From: Novisyntrophococcus fermenticellae
GTDB lineage: Bacteria > Bacillota > Clostridia > Lachnospirales > Lachnospiraceae
Direction of reading: 5' to 3'
Length of the DNA: 64,000 nt
Assembly (NCBI RefSeq): GCF_018866245.1
Contig: NZ_CP076458.1
Span: forward strand, 2,232,001-2,296,000
In this document: positions 52,879 through 60,835 of the stretch, in pieces
How the letters are laid out: every line of letters starts with the position of its first letter
Position numbering within the stretch: position 1 is the first letter of the stretch
Program-made: the position numbers and the translations under genes
Notes under the pieces: model-generated
Told to the model about the DNA's origin: nothing
Database searches by the model: none
The model's input: only the letters and a program-made list of their open reading frames with translations

Positions 52879-53904
52879 TTATTTTCTGCCTATATATTCC
52901 TTTGCCCGTTTCCACTCCGCTAAACCTTGTCTTACGGACTTGATTCCTTCTTCCAGCGGAGCAAGGTCAATTTCTCTTCCCTCTTGCAGGCACTGGATAA
53001 AATACTTGATTTCTGTGTAATAGGGACCCAGATTCGAGATATTGATTCCCGCCGAATCATCCTGTACATCATATTCCCGAACCAGTTCCGGATACTCAAC
53101 GGTACCATCATTTTTATAGACTGCCAGAGGTTTTTCGTTCCGGCCTTTAAAAACAATACTGGCCTCTTCAAAGCATGCATGAAAGCTGGCTTCAAACGGG
53201 AGTGCTGAACTGGTATCCCATATACCTTCTGTCACGGCAAACACTTTTCCGAACTCATATGTCGTGAAAATCTGATTCACCATGCCGCTGGCAAAGGCAG
53301 TAGCCCTCACATCAAAGGAATCCGGTTCTCCCAGCATGTATCTTAGAAAATCCAAATCATGTACATGCAGATCCAAAACAACCGAGCCGCTCTCCTCTTC
53401 CTGATGAAACCAGTCCTCGTATCCCCAGGCTGCATCTCCGCTTATCCGCTGCATCGTGATGGATTTCAGTTCCCCATACCGGCCTGTATCGTAGCTTTCT
53501 TTCAGATAACGATACTCGCTGAAGGAACGGACCACCTGTCCTACCATGACCTGAACCTGATTTCTTGCTTTCGCTTCCAGCAGTTTTTCCGCCTCTTCCT
53601 CTGTCAGACATACAGGCTTTTCAACGAAAACCTGTATTCCCTTATTCATCGCTGCCACCGCATGCTCCGTATGCAGATAACTTGGAAGACAAATATGTAC
53701 ACTGTCTAACTTCTCATGTTTCAAAAGCTCCATCCCCGTCTCATACAGCTTCGCATCCGGCCATTGCTCCGCAGCTTTTTTAAGAAATTCCGGTCTGCAG
53801 TCCGCAAGGGCGGTAACCTCCACATTCATCGTGGATGACAACGCTTTCAACGAAAGATTATGGGTCGTCCCCATCCCCCCGCATCCTATCAATCCCACTT
53901 TCAT
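52879..53904 (-). CDS. Gfo/Idh/MocA-family oxidoreductase
   Basis: NAD(P)-dependent sugar dehydrogenase of 341 residues. N-terminal Rossmann domain with GLIGCGGMGTTHNLSLKAL, ALADCRPEF and VHICLPSYLHTEHAVAAMNKGIQVFVEKPVCLT (the EKP Lys is conserved); C-terminal domain with VVLDLHVHDLDFLRYMLGEPD, whose His-X3-Asp pair is usual for the family. First gene of the operon, under two TTGACA promoters overlapped by TGAC-N6-GTCA dyads. With the isomerase-like gene it suggests oxidation and isomerisation of an imported sugar, inositol or glycoside. Confidence 0.92.
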   Translation of the reverse strand: MKVGLIGCGGMGTTHNLSLKALSSTMNVEVTALADCRPEFLKKAAEQWPDAKLYETGMELLKHEKLDSVHICLPSYLHTEHAVAAMNKGIQVFVEKPVCLTEEEAEKLLEAKARNQVQVMVGQVVRSFSEYRYLKESYDTGRYGELKSITMQRISGDAAWGYEDWFHQEEESGSVVLDLHVHDLDFLRYMLGEPDSFDVRATAFASGMVNQIFTTYEFGKVFAVTEGIWDTSSALPFEASFHACFEEASIVFKGRNEKPLAVYKNDGTVEYPELVREYDVQDDSAGINISNLGPYYTEIKYFIQCLQEGREIDLAPLEEGIKSVRQGLAEWKRAKEYIGRK

Positions 53905-54347
53905 TTCATCATCCTCTTTTCATTTAGTTTGTTCAGTGACCTTACTATTAGATTAAAAATATAAAGCTTTCTTGACGCATTTGTCAATATCAGCTTTCCT
54001 GTAATGTAAGAATCATGTTTTTTATAGCTATACAATAGCATTGACTGACATATCTGTCAATACATTTTTTAATCTATATCCTTTATAATAAACTGTTTGT
54101 AATTTATAAACAATTATTGGCTTTGTTTTTATGTATATTTTACATACATCCCTCTTTTTCCTTTGATATTACAATCTGTTTCGCTTTATATTGCTTATAT
54201 TTTTCAGAATTCAGCATGCAATTGCAATTTTCTCTTTATTTCTTTCAATTGGGGGACAAAAATACTTGTGCTTGCATATATTTCACTTTTATGATAGCAT
54301 TTTATTAATAAGGTCCCTTAATTATATTCTCTTAAGGAGGTGAGTTT
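53905..54347. promoter_or_regulatory. Divergent control region with two operator-promoters
   Basis: Minus-strand promoter P1: TTGACA (53987-53982), 17 nt, TTATAT (53964-53959). Promoter P2: TTGACA (54060-54055), 17 nt, TATTGT (54037-54032). Each -35 lies in a TGAC-N6-GTCA dyad, at 53973-53986 and 54046-54059. These drive the Gfo/Idh-importer operon. The two ROK-type repressors encoded on the other side are the best candidates to bind. The rest of the gap up to 54347 is AT-rich, and no gene is seen. Confidence 0.65.
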
Positions 54348-55502
54348 ACGAAGATTCTGGCACAACAGATTATAAAAAACGCCAATATGAAATCTCTGTA
54401 TTCCTCTATTGCAATAGAAGGCGGAATTTCGCGCACAATGCTGGCAAGACAGACTCACCTCAGCAAAACCACCGTATCCACCCTGGTGGATGAGTTAATT
54501 GATCTGAATTTTATTGTAGATGAGGGTGTCTCCTATTCTGACAACGTAGGAAGAAAACCAAATTGTCTGAAACCCAGGAGCGGTCAGTATTATGTAATTG
54601 TCCTAAGATGGATTGAGCATACTGCAGAAGCTCATGTTGTGGACATTACCGGATTTACGCTCTACACCACAAAACTGCATCTGGAGCAGGGGGAGTCCTA
54701 TATTTCTCTTTCCCAATCCTGTGTATACAATGATATCCTGAAACAATTTCCCTCCGGGCGCATTCTCGGCATCTGCATCGTGGTATCGGCCATGATTGAT
54801 GCCGCCCATAACGAGATTTACTCTACGACACTGAGCCTGGGAGCAGGCAGGAGCGCAAATCTGATTCATGATTTATACACTGCCTTCCCCAATTATCCGG
54901 TAGCCTTACTGGAGGATACAGCATGCTATGCTTATGCCGAGAAGGTCTATGCCCGTATCAGTCAGGATAATTTTGCATTTATCAACTTTGGCAGGGGCAT
55001 TGGTGCCACGATTTTTATTGATGGGAAAATGCTGGGAAAAGCCAGCGGTTCTGTCACTCAATTCGGACACTATACGGTCGATCCACACGGTCCTCTCTGT
55101 GCCTGTGGAAATCATGGCTGTCTGGAATCCATGCTTTCAGAAGGGCAGCTCAAGATAAGTTTTGAGGAACTGGGTGCTGCTGCACAGCATAAAGATCCTG
55201 CAGCCATTCACACACTGCGGAGGATGGCAAAGTTCCTGGCTCTCGCCTTAAGCAATCTGATCTGTATTGTAAATCCTGAACTTATTATTTTAGGTGGAAA
55301 GGGGCAGTATCTGGGTAACTTATTTCTGGAAGAGGTTAAGTGCTCTCTAAAAGATGTGGGATTTCGCAGAATGGTAGATGGTTCGGACATCCGATACTCC
55401 ACGCTCCACAGTGATGCCTGCCTGAATGGGGCCATGAAGTACTTTTTTGACACATACTATTCATTCCTGGAGCCCCACCTGCCTGCATTCTATATTGGGT
55501 AA
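54348..55502 (+). CDS. ROK-family transcriptional repressor 1, apparent ACG start
   Basis: 384 residues if started at ACG 54348. AAGGAGGTGA lies 7 nt before it, and the reading TKILAQQIIKNANMKSLYSSI aligns codon for codon with the neighbouring ROK gene, which has ATG at this place. The first ATG (54387) lacks a ribosome site and would delete part of the N-terminal winged helix (LYSSIAIEGGISRTMLARQTHLSKTTVSTLVDELI). The C-terminal ROK domain carries the zinc motif CACGNHGCLE. Likely an NagC/XylR-like sugar-responsive repressor of the divergent importer operon. Confidence 0.85.
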   Translation, partial: TKILAQQIIKNANMKSLYSSIAIEGGISRTMLARQTHLSKTTVSTLVDELIDLNFIVDEGVSYSDNVGRKPNCLKPRSGQYYVIVLRWIEHTAEAHVVDITGFTLYTTKLHLEQGESYISLSQSCVYNDILKQFPSGRILGICIVVSAMIDAAHNEIYSTTLSLGAGRSANLIHDLYTAFPNYPVALLEDTACYAYAEKVYARISQDNFAFINFGRGIGATIFIDGKMLGKASGSVTQFGHYTVDPHGPLCACGNHGCLESMLSEGQLKISFEELGAAAQHKDPAAIHTLRRMAKFLALALSNLICIVNPELIILGGKGQYLGNLFLEEVKCSLKDVGFRRMVDGSDIRYSTLHSDACLNGAMKYFFDTYYSFLEPHLPAFYIG

Positions 55503-55565
55503 AAAAGTGGTTGTAAAGAATTTTACATCTGCGTGCTGTGAAGCATGCACAGAATAGAGGTTATT

Positions 55566-56756
55566 ATGAAACTTGTAAATCAACAATTAATTAAAAATAC
55601 CAATTTAAAGCAGCTATACAATTCCATATACCAGAATCCAGGGATTTCAAGAGCACAGCTTGCCAAGGATTCCCATCTGAGCAAGACTGCCGTATCCTCT
55701 CTGGTGGATGAATTAATTGCCACCCGGTTCATCTATGACTCCGGTACAAGCGGAAGTACCAATGTGGGGCGTAAGCCCAACAGCCTGATGCTTAAGGCTG
55801 AACAATACTATGTGACAGTCTTTTTCCTTGAAGAACAAAAGCTGAATGCCGCTCTGGTCGATATCACAGGGGCTTCCTCCTTCTATATGGAGCTCTCTTC
55901 CCCTGACGGATATGCGCCAAAATGCCGGGAATATGTATATGATACAGTGCTTCAGCAGATTCAGATAGAGCAGCTCCTTGGAATCTGTGTTGTCGTACCC
56001 GCCATGATAGACCCGGATAAACGGGAGATTTTCGCAACCACCTTAAATCTTCCCGAAAAAGATTTTGTGGGAGAGATACAGCGAGCCTTCCCCGACTTTT
56101 CTGTCGCTGTCCTAAACGATACCGCCTGTTTCGCCTATGCGGAAAAAGTCTACACCCAGATTACGGAAAAGGATTTCGCTTTCATCAACTTCGGGAAGGG
56201 CATCGGTGCCACACTTTTTATTCATAATGAGATGCTGGGGCATGCCTGTGCATCCTATACACAGTTTGGTCACTATTCCATCAATCCCAAAGGGAAGCTG
56301 TGTTCCTGCGGAAACAGAGGATGTCTGGAACTAATGATTGGAGAGGACTCTCTGAAAGAAAGAATTGCCCGGATTGGAAGCAGTCCGGCCTTAAAAAACA
56401 CAGACTCCATTACCTATGCAGACCTCGGACAGGCCAGTGTGTATGGAGATGTTGCATCCCGTAAGGTGATTCATGATATAGCCTATGAATTTTCCCTGGC
56501 TTTGTGCAACCTGATCTGCATCGTCCACCCCAAGCTGATCATCATCGGCGGCAAAGGAAAGGATCTGGGGCCACAGTTTCTTCGGGAAATTCAAAAATGC
56601 CTGGACACCACAGGCTTTCGACGCATGGTGGACTCTGTCAGCGTCAGATACAGCCAGCTCGACTCCAGTGCACTTTATAACGGGGCGATGAAATATTTTT
56701 TTGATATTCACTATAACTTTACACAGGATATGGAAGGGAGTTTTTTTATCGGATAA
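55566..56756 (+). CDS. ROK-family transcriptional repressor 2
   Basis: 396 residues from ATG 55566 with AGAGG before it. Same layout as its neighbour: winged helix (LKQLYNSIYQNPGISRAQLAKDSHLSKTAVSSLVDELI), then a ROK kinase-like domain with FINFGKGIGATLFI and the zinc motif CSCGNRGCLE. The two are clearly paralogues in tandem, 63 bp apart. Both lack a cognate sugar kinase gene nearby and so probably act as regulators only. Having two could allow response to two sugars or formation of mixed dimers. Confidence 0.93.
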   Translation: MKLVNQQLIKNTNLKQLYNSIYQNPGISRAQLAKDSHLSKTAVSSLVDELIATRFIYDSGTSGSTNVGRKPNSLMLKAEQYYVTVFFLEEQKLNAALVDITGASSFYMELSSPDGYAPKCREYVYDTVLQQIQIEQLLGICVVVPAMIDPDKREIFATTLNLPEKDFVGEIQRAFPDFSVAVLNDTACFAYAEKVYTQITEKDFAFINFGKGIGATLFIHNEMLGHACASYTQFGHYSINPKGKLCSCGNRGCLELMIGEDSLKERIARIGSSPALKNTDSITYADLGQASVYGDVASRKVIHDIAYEFSLALCNLICIVHPKLIIIGGKGKDLGPQFLREIQKCLDTTGFRRMVDSVSVRYSQLDSSALYNGAMKYFFDIHYNFTQDMEGSFFIG

Positions 56757-56783
56757 ATCTCCTGTCTGCAATAGCAAAAAGAA

Positions 56784-56821
56784 AGCAGGACATGTTCCAT
56801 TGTTTCAGAACATATCCTGCT
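56784..56821 (+). terminator. Terminator after ROK pair
   Basis: AGCAGGACATGTTC (56784-56797) pairs with GAACATATCCTGCT (56808-56821), 13 of 14 bp, 10-nt loop, then GCTTTAAAAT. It lies 27 bp after the second ROK gene. Confidence 0.65.
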
Positions 56822-56831
56822 GCTTTAAAAT

Positions 56832-56918
56832 ACCAAAGTATGCAAGGAAAGCTGCCGGTGGCAGGTTTTCTGTATACCAAAGTATGCAAGGAAAGCTGCC
56901 GGTGGCAGGTTTTCTGTA
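56832..56918 (+). repeat. Tandem pair of the 43-nt dispersed repeat
   Basis: Two identical units, 56832-56874 and 56876-56918 (period 44), each beginning CCAAAGTATGCAAGG and ending GGTTTTCTGTAT, with CTGCC-N3-GGCAG in the centre. The same unit occurs once, inverted, at 29973-30015. The pair sits between the converging ROK and aldo-keto reductase genes. Confidence 0.9.
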
Positions 56919-58037
56919 TTAAGCAAATGTCTCCGTTAACTCCGCCATTAAAGTGCTGATTCCTATATGCTGCGGACAGGCCTTCTCACACCGCAGACAT
57001 TTGACACAGGCATCTGCCTTTGTTTCCAATTCAGCGTATGCCTTCTTTGCTTTCTCCTCCCCCGAAACCGCTGTACTGTTATAGACGGCAAAGATGCCGG
57101 GAATGTCAATACCTGATGGGCAGGGCATACAGTATCCACATCTGGTACATCTCACAAGTGCCATCGTATCAAAGATTTTCTTTGCTTTTGGATAGATTTC
57201 CCATTCCTTTTCACTCAACATTCCCACAGATGAACGATCCGCATATTTCAGATTATCTTCCACTTGCTTTTCATCGCTCATACCACTCAATAAAAGGCTG
57301 ACCTCCGGCTGATCCCACAAGAAGTCCAGAGCCCATTCCACGGGTGTCTTTTCTTTTGGAAAAACATCAGCCAAATGAGGGGCGACATCGGCCAGTCTTC
57401 CTCCGCGTAAAGGCTCCATAATTACTACACCCAGCCCTTTATCCGCAGCATAACGCAATCCTTCCACTCCGGCCTGATATTCCACATCCACATAGTTATA
57501 CTGGATTTGACAAAACTCCCAGTCCTCATAGTAGTCGATAATGTCCTTAAATACTTCCAGTTCGTCATGGAAGGAAAATCCTATATGTCTGATTTTGCCG
57601 GCAGCTTTAGCTTTTTCCATGTGTTTTATCAGATTATACTTCTTGACAATCTCTTCCATACGCTGCCGGTCCAAACCGTGCAGCAGGTAGAAGTCAATAT
57701 GCTCCACTTGCAGCCTTTCCAGCTGTTCCTCCAGATATGTATCAAAATCTTCTTCTTTTTTTATCAGCCAGACCGGACATTTATCGGCTATATATACTTT
57801 TTCCCGGTAACCGTCCTGAAGAGCCTCCCCCAGAAGCCCCTCACTTTCTCCGTCATGATAGGGATAGGCTGTATCCATATAGTTCACTCCATTGTCAATA
57901 GACTGCCTGATCATACTAATCGCCCGTTCGCGGTCAATTACATTCTTTTCCCCCTGTTTTTTCATAGGGAAACGCATGCAGCCAAACCCCAGTGCGGATA
58001 CTTCTATTCCTGTCTTTCCAAATTTACGATACTTCAT
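56919..58037 (-). CDS. Aldo/keto reductase with C-terminal ferredoxin domain
   Basis: 372 residues. The aldo-keto reductase barrel (MKYRKFGKTGIEVSALGFGCMRFP; catalytic Asp/Tyr in NYMDTAYPYHDGESE; HIDFYLLHGLD with His) occupies the first ~270 residues. The end carries two 4Fe-4S-type cysteine groups (CTRCGYCMPCPSGIDIP and CVKCLRCEKACPQHIGI). This electron-transfer fusion is common in anaerobes and suggests ferredoxin-linked rather than purely NADPH-linked reduction. It stands alone between the repeat pair and the UroD-type gene. Confidence 0.92.
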   Translation of the reverse strand: MKYRKFGKTGIEVSALGFGCMRFPMKKQGEKNVIDRERAISMIRQSIDNGVNYMDTAYPYHDGESEGLLGEALQDGYREKVYIADKCPVWLIKKEEDFDTYLEEQLERLQVEHIDFYLLHGLDRQRMEEIVKKYNLIKHMEKAKAAGKIRHIGFSFHDELEVFKDIIDYYEDWEFCQIQYNYVDVEYQAGVEGLRYAADKGLGVVIMEPLRGGRLADVAPHLADVFPKEKTPVEWALDFLWDQPEVSLLLSGMSDEKQVEDNLKYADRSSVGMLSEKEWEIYPKAKKIFDTMALVRCTRCGYCMPCPSGIDIPGIFAVYNSTAVSGEEKAKKAYAELETKADACVKCLRCEKACPQHIGISTLMAELTETFA

Positions 58038-58133
58038 GATACCGCCTTCCTTTCATCCTGTATTTATAGAAGAATTATACTATATTTTTATGGATTTGTC
58101 AGCAGGCGGTATCATCGAAGTGGCCGGTCATCC

Positions 58134-59180
58134 TTACTGTTTTTTCAGATAAAATGCATCTCCATAACGGTATACCTCATCAAATAATATACCGTTCTTT
58201 CGAATCATCTCCTGGTCATCCAGAGCTCCCAGATAACCTCCGCACCAGCAAAATCCCCCGCCTGGCGCATACTGATCCATAGTGTCACGAACAGACTGCC
58301 GGATTTCCTCTTCCGTTACGTCAGGTTCTGCCAGCCGGTTCCGGGCATCCCAGCAGCCCATTAAAACGATTTTGTTCCCATACTTTTCTTGAATCCCTTT
58401 CAAATCATTACACGTCTGCGCCGGATCCCATGCATTGATACCGATGGAAAGCCAGTCGTCTATAAATCCTTCTGCTTTTCCGCAGTCATGCATAGTAATC
58501 GGTATTCCTGCATCACGGCCGAATTTGGCCTGGCGGTCATGGAAGGGTAATACCAGCTCCCGGTACATCTCTGTGGAAATAAAAGGAGCTCTCCAGGTCG
58601 CCGTATCGTCCATCATGGTCAGCACATCCGGCTGTACGTATGGCATAATCTGTCTGGTTACCTCCGTGTAAAAATCACACATATAATCAAACAGGGCATA
58701 CACCTCTTCCGGCTCCTCAAACATCGCACAGAGACCTTCTGTAAAGCCCATGAATGCCATCAGATTCTGAAAATAGCCCACGTGAAGATTCAGCGCTATG
58801 GCACTGTCCTCTCTGTTTACGCCCATCCTGTAAAACCCTTCCAGCTGCCTTTTCGCCATCGCCTCCCAGTCGACGCCTTCCAGGGAAGGCGCCTTTATTA
58901 CATCCCTCCAATGCCGAATATCATCCAATATAAATTCTCCGGGTTTGGGAAGTAATGCCCCACCCGTTTCCCTGGTTGGGACATAGGTAACTCCCCAGCA
59001 ATCCTTACCTCCTCCTTTGAAGCGGAATTCCGCCAGAATCTCCGGCTCCAGCATACAGGAAGTGCATGGGCGCACCTGACCGGGCATGGGCCCGAAGTTG
59101 TAAGTGGGTACCCACTCCGGCTGTTCTCCCCTTAATGTCATCAGATAATTTGTTTTTTCCGTAAGCTTCACTACAATCAT
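58134..59180 (-). CDS. Uroporphyrinogen decarboxylase-family methyltransferase
   Basis: 348-residue UROD/MtaA-CmuA-like barrel. Zinc-ligand candidates are His and Cys in TMHDCGKAEGF and Cys in VLMGCWDARN, the pattern of corrinoid methyltransferases rather than haem-pathway HemE; HemE's N-terminal Arg-rich signature is missing. Such proteins take methyl groups from O-, N- or halo-methyl compounds to a cobalamin protein, or from it to an acceptor. No corrinoid protein or activase gene is adjacent. It lies 5 bp after the transporter gene and so is co-transcribed with it, pointing to use of an imported methylated compound or glycoside. Confidence 0.8.
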   Translation of the reverse strand: MIVVKLTEKTNYLMTLRGEQPEWVPTYNFGPMPGQVRPCTSCMLEPEILAEFRFKGGGKDCWGVTYVPTRETGGALLPKPGEFILDDIRHWRDVIKAPSLEGVDWEAMAKRQLEGFYRMGVNREDSAIALNLHVGYFQNLMAFMGFTEGLCAMFEEPEEVYALFDYMCDFYTEVTRQIMPYVQPDVLTMMDDTATWRAPFISTEMYRELVLPFHDRQAKFGRDAGIPITMHDCGKAEGFIDDWLSIGINAWDPAQTCNDLKGIQEKYGNKIVLMGCWDARNRLAEPDVTEEEIRQSVRDTMDQYAPGGGFCWCGGYLGALDDQEMIRKNGILFDEVYRYGDAFYLKKQ

Positions 59181-59185
59181 CCTCC

Positions 59186-60589
59186 TTAGCTTATCCGCTG
59201 CTCTGCCAAATTCGATTTTGCTGCTGCTTTTTTTGCATTTTCTTCCGCATACATCTGTGCATCGTGATCCGTGATTTTATAGCCGATTCCCATAACCAGG
59301 GCCCCAAACAGTACCAGAGCCGCAGGAAGAATACCCATAAGGATAAGAAATCTGTTCTGGAAAACAGAATCCACATGCATGTGTGCCTGATAGCCAATAA
59401 ACGTCAGACCATAAGTGGCTATTGCTCCACCCAATGCCATACCAATCTTCATAGGAACTGAAAACATTGAAATTGCCACATCCCTGGCGTCCTTTCCTGT
59501 TCTATACAGATAATATTCACCACAATCTACAAAATAGTTGGCTCCAAAGCTTGTGAACATATAAATGGCCGCCCCGCCTCCTGCTGCAAACAGCGTATAG
59601 AGAATCCAGCTTGCTCCTGCAATAAACAGACATGCACAGGTAGCTGCATATATAACGAATCCGGTCACCATAGCCTTTTTCTTTCCGAGCCTTCCACCCA
59701 GCTTTGGCATAATCAGTGATGCGATAAATCCTGTGATCATCGACACAGTCATAGAATAGGACATTTTCATAAAGTCACCTACAAGGTAGGTAAAATAATA
59801 GGCTCCCAGATTAGAAAATATATAAAGAGCCACGTAATAGATCGTATAGGAAATAAATACTACCAGCAGTTGTTTATTTCTGATTACTGACTTTACCATA
59901 TCCATCACTGTCACGGTGGATACCGGTCTTCCTCCCTGTCCTGTCCTCACTGCCGGATCACAGTCCTTGCACAGATTGGATACCATCCGACAGCCAAAGA
60001 TATAAGGAATAGCAAACACCACTGAAACCGCCAGATAAGCGTTGCCTCCTCCTACAATCGGAGAAAGAAGGGTAACCAGCGGAATCGTACATGCGGAAAA
60101 TATCAACATAGCTATACAAGAGAATTGTGCACCCCTTGTGCTCAGGCGGAATCTGTCACTTAGATTAGCACCTGCCAGCGCCGGCCCCAGTCCATAGTAT
60201 GCATTGGTTGTAAAGCTCATACTTACGTTCATCAGCATATAGCCGATAAATGACACTCCAATGCGAAATGCCAGTGGCCAGGAACTTGTATCAAAGAAAG
60301 AACATACCAGTGAAAAAATAATAACCCAGCGCAGGATCAGCAGCCAGGAACGGTATTTTCCCCAGGGCAGACGGGCCTTTTCTATAATACCTCCGCAGAT
60401 AATTCCCACAAGCAAATCAATCACCCTTGCAACAAGAAGTGTTGTGGCTACAATTCCTGTGGGGATTCCGATGTAATCTGTCATGAAGATAGTTACGTAT
60501 GTCATCTGTACCATCGCAGCCAGTGAAGAGGCAAAGAAATAAAATCCATACCGGTTCACCTGTGACTTAGATAAACTCTTTTCTGTCAT
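59186..60589 (-). CDS. GPH-family (MelB-like) MFS transporter
   Basis: About 467 residues and 12 membrane helices of the glycoside-pentoside-hexuronide:cation symporter type: MTYVTIFMTDYIGIPTGIVATTLLVARVIDLLVGIICGGIIEKARLPWGKYRSWLL near the start carries the conserved Asp and the loop KYR. ATG 60589 is used. The C-terminus is a short Lys/Ala tail. With the downstream UroD-type gene it forms a two-gene operon, divergent from a PucR-type regulator that probably controls it. Confidence 0.92.
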   Translation of the reverse strand: MTEKSLSKSQVNRYGFYFFASSLAAMVQMTYVTIFMTDYIGIPTGIVATTLLVARVIDLLVGIICGGIIEKARLPWGKYRSWLLILRWVIIFSLVCSFFDTSSWPLAFRIGVSFIGYMLMNVSMSFTTNAYYGLGPALAGANLSDRFRLSTRGAQFSCIAMLIFSACTIPLVTLLSPIVGGGNAYLAVSVVFAIPYIFGCRMVSNLCKDCDPAVRTGQGGRPVSTVTVMDMVKSVIRNKQLLVVFISYTIYYVALYIFSNLGAYYFTYLVGDFMKMSYSMTVSMITGFIASLIMPKLGGRLGKKKAMVTGFVIYAATCACLFIAGASWILYTLFAAGGGAAIYMFTSFGANYFVDCGEYYLYRTGKDARDVAISMFSVPMKIGMALGGAIATYGLTFIGYQAHMHVDSVFQNRFLILMGILPAALVLFGALVMGIGYKITDHDAQMYAEENAKKAAAKSNLAEQRIS

Positions 60590-60835
60590 GAACAAACCCT
60601 CTACTATTATTTCCTTTACTTTTATTCTATCTTCTCCCCTTATTATACGTCATGTATAGACAGTACGAATTTTCTTTAAATTTTATCTGACTATTTGTAC
60701 GAATCATTCTTTATAAAAAGGCATAAGTATGTTAGAATAGCATATATGACGCTACAGTTCGGCCGTGCAAACTTTAATGCAATCAGTTTAACGGCTGAGC
60801 TGTAACTATGTGAGAATGACAAAGGGGCCTTAAAA
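60590..60835. promoter_or_regulatory. Divergent control region, PucR gene and transporter
   Basis: No gene is seen. A minus-strand TATAAT near 60641-60646 serves the transporter; an extended -10 (TGTTAGAAT, ~60730-60738) serves the plus-strand regulator. GTACGAAT occurs twice (60663-60670, 60697-60704) as a direct repeat with 34-bp spacing, a candidate regulator site. The regulator's leader contains an imperfect 13-bp stem (60754-60766 with 60791-60803). Confidence 0.5.
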
